Counted from the stretch's first letter, positions 1-10,998 are shown. The stretch is 39,837 nucleotides of DNA from Acidobacteria bacterium 13_2_20CM_57_17 (GCA_001914785.1 MNDE01000126.1:1-39837); one strand, 5' to 3'. Notes: generated by a model from the letters alone, not told the origin. Numbers and translations: made by a program.

Positions 1-298
1 TCAGCATGAAGTGCGCGCCGTAATTGAAAAAAATGTAGGCGTGGCCGGGAGCGAGATACATCGAGCGAATGCGCGGAGTAGGGCCGCGGAAATGGTGCCC
101 GGCAGCATCGCCGGGCGGATACGCTTCCGTTTCCACGATGCGGCCGCTCAGCCGCCCCGTAGGAAGATCATGGACGACGACCTTTCCAATAAGAAAGCGG
201 GCGAGCTTGATAGTGTCCGGCGGAAGTGCGGAGCGGCGAAGAGGGCGAAGAGAGAATTCCTCTGAAGAGTTTTTGAGAGCAATGCGCGCCAAGGACAT
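1..298 (-). CDS. DNA-3-methyladenine glycosylase (AAG/MPG family), partial; 3' end lies outside the window
   Basis: Not in the ORF track because it is open at the edge. Minus-strand translation from ATG at 298: MSLARIALKNSSEEFSLRPLRRSALPPDTIKLARFLIGKVVVHDLPTGRLSGRIVETEAYPPGDAAGHHFRGPTPRIRSMYLAPGHAYIFFNYGAHFML; the motifs LxGRIVETEAY, H.FRG.TPR and PGHAYIFFNYG are AAG-family hallmarks. Confidence 0.9.
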   Translation of the reverse strand, partial: MSLARIALKNSSEEFSLRPLRRSALPPDTIKLARFLIGKVVVHDLPTGRLSGRIVETEAYPPGDAAGHHFRGPTPRIRSMYLAPGHAYIFFNYGAHFML

Positions 299-309
299 GG
301 GACGCCGGC

Positions 310-681
310 TCAGCGGGACGGCAGCTTCTGCAAGTCTTCGGGAGAAACGAGATCCTGATACTCCTTGTGCTTGCGAATGAAACTGGAGGCGTAGGGACAG
401 AGCGGAACAACCCCGAGACGCTTCTCACGGGCGAAATCGAGCGCAAACCGCGTAAGTTTTGCCGCCAGCCCCTGGCCTTCGAGCGACTGTGGCACTTCGG
501 TGTGAAGCAATACGATGCGGTCGGGAGAAAGGCGATAGGTGAGCAGGGCGCGAAGTCCGTTGATGTACAGCTCGAATCGGTGCGCTTCTTCGTTGTGCGT
601 TACGGCGACGCTATTCAGGTTCACGTCCACGGATTCGCTCATTGGGCCTCCGAGTGACCGGGAAAGTCTATCAGGGAACAT
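310..681 (-). CDS. GNAT-like N-acetyltransferase (short YjdJ-type)
   Basis: 123 aa; contains VPQSLEGQGLAAKLTRFALDFAREKRLGVVPLCPYASSFIRKHKEYQDL, typical of the small GCN5-related family. Start may be internal at MSESVDV. Confidence 0.8.
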   Translation of the reverse strand: MFPDRLSRSLGGPMSESVDVNLNSVAVTHNEEAHRFELYINGLRALLTYRLSPDRIVLLHTEVPQSLEGQGLAAKLTRFALDFAREKRLGVVPLCPYASSFIRKHKEYQDLVSPEDLQKLPSR

Positions 682-686
682 GGATA

Positions 687-1133
687 CTACGGCGTAGGCG
701 AGTCGGAAGGCTCGTTGTTGAAGAGGCGGGCCAGTTCCGCGTGGTCAATGACGACCGCAGGGTCGCGCTGGATGGCGTCGAAGTATTTTTTCTGGAATGC
801 GTCGCCGGATTCCGTGGGAACAAACATTTTCCGCGCAAGAGCGATGGCGCTGCTGGTGTATTCCGGGGTGACAGGCTCCTTGGCGGTTAGCGTTTCATCG
901 ATCCGCACCACGAATTCGGAAATGTTGTGGAGCCAGGCGAACTGCGCGTGGTCGATGACCAGTTGGAAAAGCTCGCCGGTGGTGACGTGGCCGTTCTCGC
1001 GTTCGTATTCGCGCCGCTCCATGTTGAGAAGAGTCTTGTGGAGGCGGAGAAGAGCGAGTCGGAGGGTGAGCAGCTTCTCGCGGGCCGGGGAATCGTTGTT
1101 CGTGGGAAACAAATTGGAGTTTGTTGAATCCAT
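687..1133 (-). CDS. conserved hypothetical protein
   Basis: 148 aa ORF co-directional with its neighbours; no family recognised with certainty. Confidence 0.6.
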   Translation of the reverse strand: MDSTNSNLFPTNNDSPAREKLLTLRLALLRLHKTLLNMERREYERENGHVTTGELFQLVIDHAQFAWLHNISEFVVRIDETLTAKEPVTPEYTSSAIALARKMFVPTESGDAFQKKYFDAIQRDPAVVIDHAELARLFNNEPSDSPTP

Positions 1134-1249
1134 TTTTCGAATAACACCTCTATTCTCCGATAGTCAGCGCGCAATTTCAAAACGAATACAAAGACCCCTT
1201 CCACAGAGTTCGCGGAGAGCTCAGAGCACGCGCAGGAGAGGGCCGAAGG

Positions 1250-2179
1250 TTAGTTGTGGTAGCGCTGCTCGCCGACGGGAAGCGGGATGGGAAGGCGGTT
1301 GCCCGCCGGCGGGAGCGGGCACGTTGAATAGGGAGTGTAGGCGCACGGAGGGTTTTCCAGGCGATTGAAATCGAGTACAAGCTCGCCGGGTTTATCGAGG
1401 CCGTTGGTGGGAAAGCCAGTGTAGAGAAACCGGCAGGCCCCATAAGTAGTTGTTGCGCTGGTCTTATCGCGAAGAATGAAGAAAAGTTTTGCGACAGCCG
1501 GATCCTCAAGAACGGGCTCCAGCCGAAATGTCATTCCCGCGAGCTTGAATTCCGCGACGCCAGGAACGGGTTGGTCGTAGCTGGTGCCGACGAGTGTGGC
1601 GAGCGTAATCGTCTTGTGGGGGGAATAGGGAATCCATCGTGCGATGACGCGAAAAGCGATATCGGGCTCGTACCATTTGAGTCCGTGGAAACCCGTGAGG
1701 GCGGGAGAATGAGAATCCTTGATGCGAAGGGCGAAGCGCGCTTCGCGGCGAATTACGTACATGTTGAGCGTACCGATAGTGAGATGCAGAGAAACCTTGT
1801 CTTTGTTTGCTTCGGCGCGCAGAGCTTGTGGTTTTGCAGGAGTGCCGGCGACAAGGAAATCCGGAGGGAATCCCCTGGCTGGAGGATTCAGCGTGACGGT
1901 TTCGCCTTCGAGGTGAAGGACGGCGAGATGAGCGGGTCCGGAGACGAGATGGATCTTGTTGTCAGGTGCGGAGCCGACGGAATTGTCTCCAGACTGGAGC
2001 CATTCTAGACCGGCGAGAGAAAGCCAGCCGTCCGGCTTGAGAAGGTCTGCTCTATGTGCTTCGCGCCAGTTGGCGTTCTCTTTTTCCCACGGATTTTCCT
2101 GCGAGGTTGCAGTCGCGGGCAGCAGTGCGAACAGAAGAGCAATGAAAAGCCAGCAGGCCGAACGATTCCTGAAGCGCAT
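1250..2179 (-). CDS. DUF1684-like secreted protein
   Basis: 309 aa with N-terminal signal peptide; WREAHRADLLKPDGWLSLAGLEWLQSGDNSVGS and NPPCAYTPYSTCPLPPAGNRLPIPLPVGEQRY are typical of DUF1684. Confidence 0.85.
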   Translation of the reverse strand: MRFRNRSACWLFIALLFALLPATATSQENPWEKENANWREAHRADLLKPDGWLSLAGLEWLQSGDNSVGSAPDNKIHLVSGPAHLAVLHLEGETVTLNPPARGFPPDFLVAGTPAKPQALRAEANKDKVSLHLTIGTLNMYVIRREARFALRIKDSHSPALTGFHGLKWYEPDIAFRVIARWIPYSPHKTITLATLVGTSYDQPVPGVAEFKLAGMTFRLEPVLEDPAVAKLFFILRDKTSATTTYGACRFLYTGFPTNGLDKPGELVLDFNRLENPPCAYTPYSTCPLPPAGNRLPIPLPVGEQRYHN

Positions 2180-2523
2180 GAGAAAGTATACCGCGAAAGA
2201 AAAAACGCTGAAAATGAAGATAAGGAAAAGGACGTGAGTGCGCGGCAGATTACCTGGGCGCGATGTTTTTTGAACTGGAAACGGATTGGTGGGTGGCAGA
2301 AATATTCGTCCCCGGTATCACGAAGTATACCCGAGCCGCTGGAAACACGCTGGTCAGCTAAATCGATTCTCCAATGCATTCGCGCAATTCTTTGATTGCT
2401 GGAAATGTAACCTCGACGTCCTCTTCGTTATCAAATGACAGTAGTCAAATCATGCTTTCCTCAGCGGAAATGATCGTGTTGATCCGGTTCCGTGGGGCGA
2501 AGACAAAAGGAAAATAGGCCCTT

Positions 2524-2928
2524 ATGAGAAAGACAAAACTTACCGCAGGACTACTGGCATTTTCTTTGTTGCTTGCAGTCGGCGCCATCGCCGGTAATTC
2601 CAACAGGGGCACGCTGAAGGTCGACGAAACCGTTACTGTTGCTGGCAAGCAGCTCCCGGCCGGTCAGTATCAAGTGGAATGGTCTGGAAGCGGCCCGAGC
2701 GTGGAAGTCAGCATTTCCAACGGCAGAGATACGGTAGCCAAGGTCCCGGCGCAGCTTGTTCCGCTAAAGAAGGCCGAGCCCGCAGGTGGCTATTCCACCA
2801 GCACCGACCAGGCTGGTAACAAGGCCCTGACGGGAATTTTGTTCGGTGGCAAGAAGTATCAGTTGTCCATCGGCGATGCATCCGCGGCAACGGCCACACC
2901 TTCGGATAAAACGCAAGGGAGCAACTAG
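2524..2928 (+). CDS. small secreted hypothetical protein
   Basis: 134 aa, clear signal peptide MRKTKLTAGLLAFSLLLAVGAIAG, followed by a rho-independent terminator. Confidence 0.7.
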   Translation: MRKTKLTAGLLAFSLLLAVGAIAGNSNRGTLKVDETVTVAGKQLPAGQYQVEWSGSGPSVEVSISNGRDTVAKVPAQLVPLKKAEPAGGYSTSTDQAGNKALTGILFGGKKYQLSIGDASAATATPSDKTQGSN

Positions 2929-2969
2929 CCTAGTCATTTCTTCGTGAGGCTCATAGATGGAAGAAAGGA

Positions 2970-2993
2970 GGGACCAATCGGTCCCTTTTTTTT
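2970..2993 (+). terminator. rho-independent terminator
   Basis: GGGACC-AATC-GGTCCC followed by eight T residues. Confidence 0.9.
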
Positions 2994-3226
2994 CGTCTAT
3001 GTGCAATTAGGCCATAGGAACTCAAGAGCATTGTTACCCGACGCTAAGAGAGACTCCTGACTCGAACCAGCTGACGTGATCTAACAGAACCAGTTCCCAT
3101 GAGTGTATGATTTGGAGCGTTTGGCCCTTTGGGGGTTGGCCTTTTCTTGAAATGGATTGAGTCTATTGCCCTGGCGGAGCGCAATTCCCGACAGCAGTTC
3201 TGGTTTTTAGCATTGGAGGAAGCTTC

Positions 3227-4417
3227 ATGATTGTAGGTGTGCCTCGAGAGAGTTTTCCTGGAGAGCGGCGCGTTGCATTGGTGCCGGCGGTCATTCCAAA
3301 TTTGACAAAAGCGGGCCTGGAAGTGGTCGTGGAGGCTGGTGTCGGCATGGCTGCAGGCTACCCGGATGCGGACTTCGTGGCAAAGGGCGCCAAGATTGTC
3401 TCTGCTCGCGCTGAAGTCTTTCGCGCCGCTGACATCGTTGTGCAAATTCTTTGTTATGGATCGAACGACAAAACCGGCAAAGCCGACGTTCCTCTTTTTC
3501 GCAGCGGCCAAGTGCTCGTTGGGTTCTTGCGGCCGCTCGGCTCGATAGAAACCATTCGGGAAATTGCCGCGAAGGGCGTCATTTCGTTTTCCGTGGAAAT
3601 GATGCCGCGAACGACGCGCGCCCAGAGCATGGACGTGCTTTCTTCGATGGCTACAATTTGCGGCTACAAGGCAGTCGTTCTCGCTGCGGACACTTCGCCG
3701 CGTATCTTTCCGATGCTCACCACGGCAGCGGGAACGATTACTCCTGGGCGCGTTTTCGTGATTGGAGCGGGCGTTGCCGGTTTGCAGGCAATCGCTACGG
3801 CGCGGAGACTCGGCGCCGTGGCTTCGGCTTACGATCTGCGTCCCGCGGCGAAAGAACAAGTGCAGAGCCTCGGCGGGCGCTTCGTCGAACTTCCCATTGA
3901 AGCCAAGGATGCTGAGGATGCCCGCGGGTATGCGCGGCCACAGGACGAAACTTTTTACAAACGGCAGCGCGAACTCCTGGGAAAGGTCGTGGCAGAGAGT
4001 GACGTGGTGATCACCGCCGCGGTCATTCCCGGAAAGAAGCCTCCGATTCTCGTGACTAAGGAAATGGTCGGGAGCATGGCACCGGGATCAGTCATCGTCG
4101 ATCTGGCCGGAGAACGCGGCGGCAACTGCGAGCTTACTCGCCCCGGAGAAATTGCCGTGGAGCACGGAGCGACCATCATCGGATGGTTCAACCTGGCCAG
4201 CACCGTGCCGTATCACGCCAGTCAGATGTACGCGCGAAACGTGAGCGCTTTCCTCCTGCATCTCGTGAAAGACGGAAAGCTGCAAGTGGATATGGACGAC
4301 GAAATCATTCGCGAGACGATGCTGACGCGCGGCGGGGAAGTGGTCAATGCGCGTGTGCGGGAATTCTTTTCGCTCCTGCCCTTGCCCGCGCAATCCAAGG
4401 AGATGGCCAAATCATGA
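3227..4417 (+). CDS. pntAA: NAD(P) transhydrogenase subunit alpha part 1
   Basis: 396 aa; MIVGVPRESFPGERRVALVP start, VIGAGVAGLQAIATARRLGAVASAYDLRPAAKEQVQSLGG Rossmann region, and overlap with membrane subunits downstream. Confidence 0.95.
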   Translation: MIVGVPRESFPGERRVALVPAVIPNLTKAGLEVVVEAGVGMAAGYPDADFVAKGAKIVSARAEVFRAADIVVQILCYGSNDKTGKADVPLFRSGQVLVGFLRPLGSIETIREIAAKGVISFSVEMMPRTTRAQSMDVLSSMATICGYKAVVLAADTSPRIFPMLTTAAGTITPGRVFVIGAGVAGLQAIATARRLGAVASAYDLRPAAKEQVQSLGGRFVELPIEAKDAEDARGYARPQDETFYKRQRELLGKVVAESDVVITAAVIPGKKPPILVTKEMVGSMAPGSVIVDLAGERGGNCELTRPGEIAVEHGATIIGWFNLASTVPYHASQMYARNVSAFLLHLVKDGKLQVDMDDEIIRETMLTRGGEVVNARVREFFSLLPLPAQSKEMAKS

Positions 4418-4719
4418 AGCTGGATTTGCTTACGAGCCTCTACGTTTTCATGTTGGCCGCATTTATCGGATTTGAAGTGATACGGCGCGTTTCGCCTCTT
4501 CTGCACACCCCCTTGATGTCTTTGACGAACGCGCTCGATGCCATCGCGGTTGTCGGAGCCATCCTTCTTGCCGGTGAATACCATGCGCACGGGGCCATGC
4601 TTGCCAAGATTCTCGGAACCATCGCGATCGTTGCCGCTACCAGCAATATCGTCGGCGGGTTTCTGATTACTGACCGCATGCTGAGAATGTTCAAAGCGAG
4701 CGGGCCCAAGAAACCATGA
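4414..4719 (+). CDS. pntAB: NAD(P) transhydrogenase subunit alpha part 2 (membrane)
   Basis: In-frame ATG at 4414 in an ATGA overlap with pntAA; MKLDLLTSLYVFMLAAFIGFEVIRRVSPLLHTPLMSLTNALDAIAVVGAI and VGGFLITDRMLRMFK. Confidence 0.93.
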   Translation: MKLDLLTSLYVFMLAAFIGFEVIRRVSPLLHTPLMSLTNALDAIAVVGAILLAGEYHAHGAMLAKILGTIAIVAATSNIVGGFLITDRMLRMFKASGPKKP

Positions 4720-6110
4720 CCAACCTGCCTGGCATGGAAAGCATTATCGAAATCACCTATCTGATTGCCACCGCGCTTTTCATTCTTTCGCTCAAGTGGC
4801 TGAGCTCTCCGGCTACCGCTCGCCGCGGAGTTTTTGCCGGCGAACTCGGCATGCTGCTGGCGATTGCCGGCACGCTACTGCATCGCGGCATCGTCGAATA
4901 CAAATGGATCGTGATCGCTCTCGTGCTGGGAACGATCATCGGTGTGCCTCTTGGCGAAGTGGCCATGGCCGCGGTGCCGCAGCGGACCGCTCTCAGCCAC
5001 GCATTTGGCGCGCTGTGTGTGACCCTGGTTGGCGCGGCGGAATTTTATTTGCGCACGCCGGACGTGCCGCGTTTCATGATGGGCGTCCTTTCGCTGGAAG
5101 TTATCCTCGGTTCGCTGACGTTTACCGGCAGCCTTATGGCCGCGGGAAAATTGCAGGAAGTCCTGCCGCAGCGGCCCATCACGTATAAGGGACAGAACAT
5201 CGTCAACCTCGGGCTCCTGGGAGTCGCAATCGTTGTCGCCGGGATGCTGGTGGCGCATCCGGAGAAGACGCAGCTATTCCCGCTGATCGTCGGCATCCCG
5301 CTTCTGTTCGGCGTGATGATGATTATTCCCATCGGCGGAGCGGACATGCCGACAGTGATCTCTCTTTTGAATTCCTACGCGGGGCTATCGGCTGCAGCGA
5401 TGGGCTTCGTGCTCGACAGCAAACTGCTGATCATTGCGGGTGCGCTCGACGGCGCCTCCGGCTTCATTCTTTCCGTGAACATGTCAAAAGCGATGAACCG
5501 CTCGTTTTCAAACGTACTTTTTGGAGCGTTTGGACAGGAGCAGACTGCGGCAGCAACCAAGCAGGAAGCGCGGCCGGTGCGCAGCGCGACGCCCGAAGAA
5601 GCCGCGGCGATTCTCGCAGCTGCGAATAAAGTGGTCATTGTGCCCGGTTACGGAATGGCCGTAGCGCAGGCGCAACACAAAGTGCGCGAACTATACGATG
5701 CGCTCACAAAGCGTGGCGTCGACGTAAAATTTGGCATTCATCCGGTCGCCGGCCGCATGCCCGGGCACATGAATGTTCTTCTCGCCGAAGCGGACATTCC
5801 TTACGATAAGTTGCTGGACATGGACGAAATCAACGGGGAATTTCCGCAAACCGATGTGGCGCTGGTGATCGGTGCGAACGACGTGACCAATCCCGCAGCG
5901 CGCACTGACGCTTCAAGCCCGATTTTTGGCATGCCCATTCTCGATGTGGACAAGGCGCGCACGGTGATGGTGATCAAACGCAGCATGGGGGCGGGGTTTG
6001 CGGGAATTGAAAACCCGCTCTACTACCTCGACAAAACGCTCATGCTCTTCGGCGATGCAAAATCTTTCGTAGGCGCGATTGTGCGCGAGCTCGGCGGCGG
6101 CCACGAATAG
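4716..6110 (+). CDS. pntB: NAD(P) transhydrogenase subunit beta
   Basis: 464 aa; VPGYGMAVAQAQHKVRELYDALTKRGVDVKFGIHPVAGRMPGHMNVLLAEADIPYD and ANDVTNPAA motifs. Confidence 0.95.
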   Translation: MTNLPGMESIIEITYLIATALFILSLKWLSSPATARRGVFAGELGMLLAIAGTLLHRGIVEYKWIVIALVLGTIIGVPLGEVAMAAVPQRTALSHAFGALCVTLVGAAEFYLRTPDVPRFMMGVLSLEVILGSLTFTGSLMAAGKLQEVLPQRPITYKGQNIVNLGLLGVAIVVAGMLVAHPEKTQLFPLIVGIPLLFGVMMIIPIGGADMPTVISLLNSYAGLSAAAMGFVLDSKLLIIAGALDGASGFILSVNMSKAMNRSFSNVLFGAFGQEQTAAATKQEARPVRSATPEEAAAILAAANKVVIVPGYGMAVAQAQHKVRELYDALTKRGVDVKFGIHPVAGRMPGHMNVLLAEADIPYDKLLDMDEINGEFPQTDVALVIGANDVTNPAARTDASSPIFGMPILDVDKARTVMVIKRSMGAGFAGIENPLYYLDKTLMLFGDAKSFVGAIVRELGGGHE

Positions 6111-6156
6111 CTCCGCTTAATTTCAGGTCCTCTGGCGCTTTGCCAGTTCCCACCCA

Positions 6157-8675
6157 TTATTCGTAGCGCAGAGCCACGATGGGGTCGACACGCATCGCTC
6201 GGCGAGCAGGTATGGCGCACGCCGCCAGAGCCACAAAGAGCAACAGGATCGTCACTCCCGAAAACGTCAGCCAGTCGCGCGGCGTGACGCCGTAAAGCAA
6301 GCTGCTCAAGAGCCGCGTCAGCCCGAGGCCAGCGATAACGCCGATGGCCAGGCCAACCAGAGTGGCGCGGATTCCCTGACGCAGCACAATGCGCATAATA
6401 TCGCGCCGCTGCGCCCCAAGAGCCAGGCGGATGCCAATTTCCCTGGTGCGCTGCAGCACCATATGCGCAATCAACCCGTACAATCCGACGACAGCGAGAA
6501 TTACTGCCAGCGTCGCGAAGCAGCCGATCAAGTAAGAAGGATATCGCCTGAGAAAAACAGAAGGAGATTGCGCGGCAACCTCTTCCAGCGATTGTGGTTG
6601 TATCAGGGGAAGCTGAGGATCCATTTGCTGCAATGCGGCGCGGGCGGCTCCAACGAACGCGGACGGCTGCCCCGCGGTGCGCACAAGGTAACTCAAGAAA
6701 GTTGAGGGCCCTTGGTCGTTTGGCGTGTAGATGATGGCCGGGGGCGGAGCGGCGATATCAATCGATGCAGTATCAGCCGCCACGCCCACGATTTGAAGAT
6801 ATGGATTTTTCGCGCTGTAAGTAAATCGGATGCGTTTGCCTATCGGATTCTCTCCCTGCATATAGGCTTTGACGAACGCGCCGCTCACAACAACGACTCC
6901 CTCCGTATCCTTGATGTCGTTCGCGGTAAAGAATCTCCCATCGACAAGAGGGATCTTTAGCGAGGAGAAATATCCCGTGCTGACAGTCATGATTTGGCAT
7001 TCGTCTTCCTGCCCGAGGGCAGTGGGGCGGCCTTCGACCACGAAGCGGATTGTGCCGCCTCCTCCACTGGCGGGGATCGCGGATGCCTGGCCGACGTCAA
7101 CGACTCCCGGCAAACTGCGGAGCCGCGCCGTGAATTCGTGATCGAAGCGCACCGCCGCCGCGCTGTAGTAGGGAGGCGTCTTGTCGCTCGGATAGGCGGA
7201 GTCCGGCAAGTTCACATAGAAAGTCAGCACGTTGTGGACATTGAAGCCCGGGTCTTGCCCCAGCAGCACGTGCAGACTCTTGAGCAAGAGCCCGGCGCCG
7301 ACCAGCAGCACCAGCGAAATTGAAATTTCGGCGACGACCAGCGGATTTCGCAGTCGGGCGTGAGCCGTGCTCGTGCCGGCGCGCGATTCATCTTTCAAAA
7401 TGTCATTCAACGAACTTCGAGAAGCCTGCAAACCGGGCGCCAGCCCAAAAAGTATTCCAGTTAGCACCGTGACGGCGCAAAGAAATAGAAGGACCGTGGT
7501 ATTGATCCCCGCGTTCCGCAGAAAAGGCATCGCCTGCAACTGCTGCTCAGGGATTGCGGCCACCAATAAACTAACGCCCCACTGCGCTCCCAGAAGCCCA
7601 ACGCCGGCGCCGATACTCGACAGCAACAAGCTTTCCGTCAGCAGTTGGGAAAATAAGCCGCCGCGAGTTGCTCCCAGCGCGGCACGCACGGCGAATTCCT
7701 TGCGCCGCCCGATCGAGCGCGTCATCACCAGATTGGCCACGTTGGCGCAGGTGATCAGCAGCACAAATCCCACTGCTCCCAGAAGGATCAGCAGGATGGG
7801 CCGGATCTTGCCCACGATTTGTTGATTGAGAGGTTCCATCACGAAAAATACCGAAGCGTTTTCCTTCGGGTGTTCCTGGGTGAGCTGCGCGTTTACGCTT
7901 TGCATTTCCGCGCGAGCCTGCACGGAGAAAAGCCCGGAGCGAGCCGCCCTACCACAGTGAGCCAGTGCAGGCTGCGGCGCGTGATGAGATCCCCGGTTTG
8001 ATGAATCGGCACCCAGACCGGCGCGGAATTAGCGGGCGCAAACTCAAAGTCGCGCGGAAGCACGCCCACGATGTTCGCTGGTTTGCCGTCCAGCCGGACC
8101 GCGCGCCCGATAATGTTCGCATCCCCTCCAAATTCGGTGTGCCAGAATGCATTAGTCAGAATCGCAACGTGCGGCCCGTCCGACTGCATTTCGCCTTCAA
8201 GGAAGTCCCGCCCAAGCGCCGGCCTCACGCCGAGAGTCGCGAAGAAATTCGGAGTAACTTGTTCGGCGAAGATGTTTTTCGGCTCGCCGTTTCCAACCAA
8301 CGTGAAGGCGTCACCGCTGTAAGCGGCGAAGGATTGCACGCTCTTTGCCGTTTTCTTCCAATCCAGATAATCCGGATACGAAACTTGCGCGCCGTTCGCA
8401 CTGTTGTCAGACTGGCTCCGCGCTTCGCCAAGATGAAAGAGCTCGTCGGGTTCATGGTAGGGCAGCGGCCGCAGCAGCGCCGAATAGACGACGGAGAAGA
8501 TCGCCGTGTTGGCCCCGATGCCGAGAGCTAGCGTCAGCACGACGACCGTCGCGAACCCGGGACTGTTCCCCAGTGTGCGAACGGCGTAGCGCAGATTTCG
8601 CATGAATGTGCCCATCGTCTGCCTCCAAATCCAATTGGACTGCATGGGCAAGCCGTCAGCCATCGCACGGTTCAC
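6157..8675 (-). pseudogene. ADOP-type MacB/FtsX permease, reading frame split near 7925-7935
   Basis: ORFs 7893..8675 and 6157..7923 are the N- and C-terminal parts of one protein: ...VVGRLAPGFS joins VQARAEMQSVNAQLTQEHP with a one-base frame offset. Confidence 0.85.
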
Positions 8676-8801
8676 GTACGTTGCTGAGCAAGAACGACTT
8701 ATGGGGGAACGTTGGACAAGAAGGAAGTTGCCGGTGCCCGTTAATGGGACGGGGAGTGCGGATTCGGACAGCCAACCGGCGCATCAATCTCCACACGACG
8801 G

Positions 8802-9557
8802 CTACTTCGCATCGTGAAAAATAATCCCCAGCGTGTAGCGCGTGCCGCGGTGGACGCGGCTGACGCCGTGCCGCAAATTCACGCGGTAGTAGCCGCGCGA
8901 GCCTTTAACAGGCCGGTATCGCGTTGTGAAAACAATCGCCTGGCCCTGGTCGGCAAGCACCACCTGCGGCTTGGACTGCGCGCGCGGTTGCTGTTCCACG
9001 AGGATGAATTCGCCGCCTTCCCAATCGCGGCCTTGCTGGCCAAGCAAGAAAACCATTTGCAGCGGAAAGCTCACCTCACCGTAGAGATCCTGATGCAGGC
9101 AGTTGTACCCGCCGGCTTCGTAATGAAGCATCAGCGGCGTGGGTTTGGTCTGCCCGGCTTTGTGGCAAATTTTCACGAAGGCCGCATGTTCCTGAGGATA
9201 GAGAGACGTTCGGTCACCAAAAGCTTCCGCCCAGCGATTTGCAACTACAGCGAGATGCGGATACGCGCTGCTCCTGAGCTCGGCGACCAATTCCGGAAGC
9301 GGATTCGCAAAATACTTGTAGTCGCCAATCCCGAAACGATAGCGCTCCATGATGATGTGACTGCGAAAGTGGGTCGCGTCGTTATAGAGCGCGGTTAACT
9401 CGCCGCATTCCGCAGGCGAGAGAACCGGAGCCGTAACCGCGTAGCCGCGTTCCGAAAGAGATTGCTCGGCGCCGCTCCAGTCCAGCGCTCCGATTCGCTC
9501 GGTGACGGAGAGTGCGGCAAGACTATTCCTTGCTGCCTGAGCCATGCAAGCCCCCAA
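8802..9557 (-). CDS. 2OG-Fe(II) oxygenase family protein
   Basis: 251 aa; MLHYEAGGYNCLHQDLYGE and GYYRVNLRHGVSRVHRGTRYTLGIIFHDAK give an HxD...H...R jelly-roll signature. Confidence 0.85.
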   Translation of the reverse strand: MGACMAQAARNSLAALSVTERIGALDWSGAEQSLSERGYAVTAPVLSPAECGELTALYNDATHFRSHIIMERYRFGIGDYKYFANPLPELVAELRSSAYPHLAVVANRWAEAFGDRTSLYPQEHAAFVKICHKAGQTKPTPLMLHYEAGGYNCLHQDLYGEVSFPLQMVFLLGQQGRDWEGGEFILVEQQPRAQSKPQVVLADQGQAIVFTTRYRPVKGSRGYYRVNLRHGVSRVHRGTRYTLGIIFHDAK

Positions 9558-9802
9558 GTTTCTCTGCGCGCGACTGTCAAACTAGAAGCCTAGAGCGAAC
9601 GCTTAAGAAAATCTATCCGATCTTCGCCATCAAATTTTTCGTTGCCGCCATCCAAAATATCGGAGGACGCTCGCCGGCCCGTCCGTGTTGCAACTGGCTC
9701 TTAAATCCTCCATCGATTCGGTGCTATAGTGGGGCGTAAGCCGGGTGAAATAATCCGGCCGCTCTTGTTGCGGCGGAGAGCAGCAAGATTACCGGAAACG
9801 AT

Positions 9803-10998
9803 TTGCGCGTTGAGGAGGGCCGGATGAAAACCAACGAGATTCTTTCCAATGGTTCGCGGAGGACGTTTCTCCAGTTGTCGGCTGCGGCCACCGCGGCGGC
9901 AGCGTTCCGCATTACCACCGAGGCGTCTCTCGCGGCGGAAGATCGCAAAGTTTTTCACCCGGGAGCGGTGGTGATCGACGCAAACGAAAATCCGCTCGGA
10001 CCCTGCGACGCCGCGCGCAAAGCTATCGTGGATATGGCCCCGCAAGGCGGGCGCTATTCCTATTGGCTCGCGGAAGAATTCGTCAAAACTTTCACGGAAA
10101 TGGAAGGCCTCAAGCCGGAATATGTGCACGTCTTTCCCGGCTCGAGCGAGCCGCTCCATTTCTCCGTACTGGCGTTTACGTCGCCGGCGAAAAGTTACGT
10201 CACCGCCGACCCGGGATACGAAGCCGGCATGAAAGCGGCAAAAATCTCTGGGGCTCGCATCGTCAAGACTCCGCTGACCAAAACGTATGCCCACGACATC
10301 AAGGCTATGCTCGCCGCAGCTCCGGACGCCGGGCTCTTCTATGTGTGTAGCCCAAATAATCCCACGGGCACACTGACGCCGCATTCCGAAATCGAGCAGC
10401 TCTTGGCGGCGAAGCCGAAGGGCTCGGTCGTTCTCGTCGATGAAGCCTACATCCATTTCTCCGACGGCGTCAGCGCCCTCGATCTCGTCAAGGCCGACCG
10501 CGACCTGATCGTGTTGCGTACCTTCTCGAAAATTTACGGTATGGCGGGCATTCGCTGCGGGATGGCTATCGGGCGTCCCGACTTGCTGGCGAAGCTGGAT
10601 CCGCCGCAACCGCCAGCCTGAAGCACGAACATCTCGTTTCCGAGCGCAAAAAGTTGAACGCGTCAATCCGCCAAAAAACGTTTGATTGGCTCGCGAGCCG
10701 CAGCTATTCCTACGTCCCATCCGAGTCCAACTGCTTCATGCTGGACACCAAGCGCCCCGCAAAAGAAGTCATTGACGCCATGGCCGCGCGCAACGTGTTC
10801 ATCGGACGAATCTGGCCCGTTTGGCCGACCTACACGCGCATTACCGTCGGCACTCAGCAGGAAATGGAAGCCTTCCAAGCCGCCTTCGACGCTGTGATGA
10901 AAGGCTCGACCACCACGGGCTATTCCGCTCTTTCGCCGTTGTTCAGAACCCGCCGCTCGTATCCCGACGGCCAGTCCTGGCCCAACGTTTCTTCCTGA
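9803..10998 (+). pseudogene. Tat-exported class I/II aminotransferase (histidinol-phosphate aminotransferase-like), frame disrupted near 10595-10605
   Basis: ORF 9803..10621 has a Tat motif SRRTFLQL and the PLP-lysine region RTFSKIYGMAGIRCGMAIGRPDLLAKL. The remainder AATASLKHEHLVSERKKLNASIRQKTFDWLASRSYSYVPSESNCFMLDTKRP... continues in another frame from about 10603 to 10998. Confidence 0.82.

Noticed and set aside
3044-3859. 271-aa minus-strand ORF opposite pntAA
   Set aside because: Shadow of pntAA; composition not protein-like.
6132-6146. CTGGC-GCTTT-GCCAG between convergent pntB and the ADOP gene as a terminator
   Set aside because: Only a 5-bp stem and no T tract on either side.
9701-10720. 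339-aa minus-strand ORF opposite the aminotransferase
   Set aside because: Stays open across the aminotransferase lesion but has no recognisable domain; Tat and PLP motifs support the plus strand.
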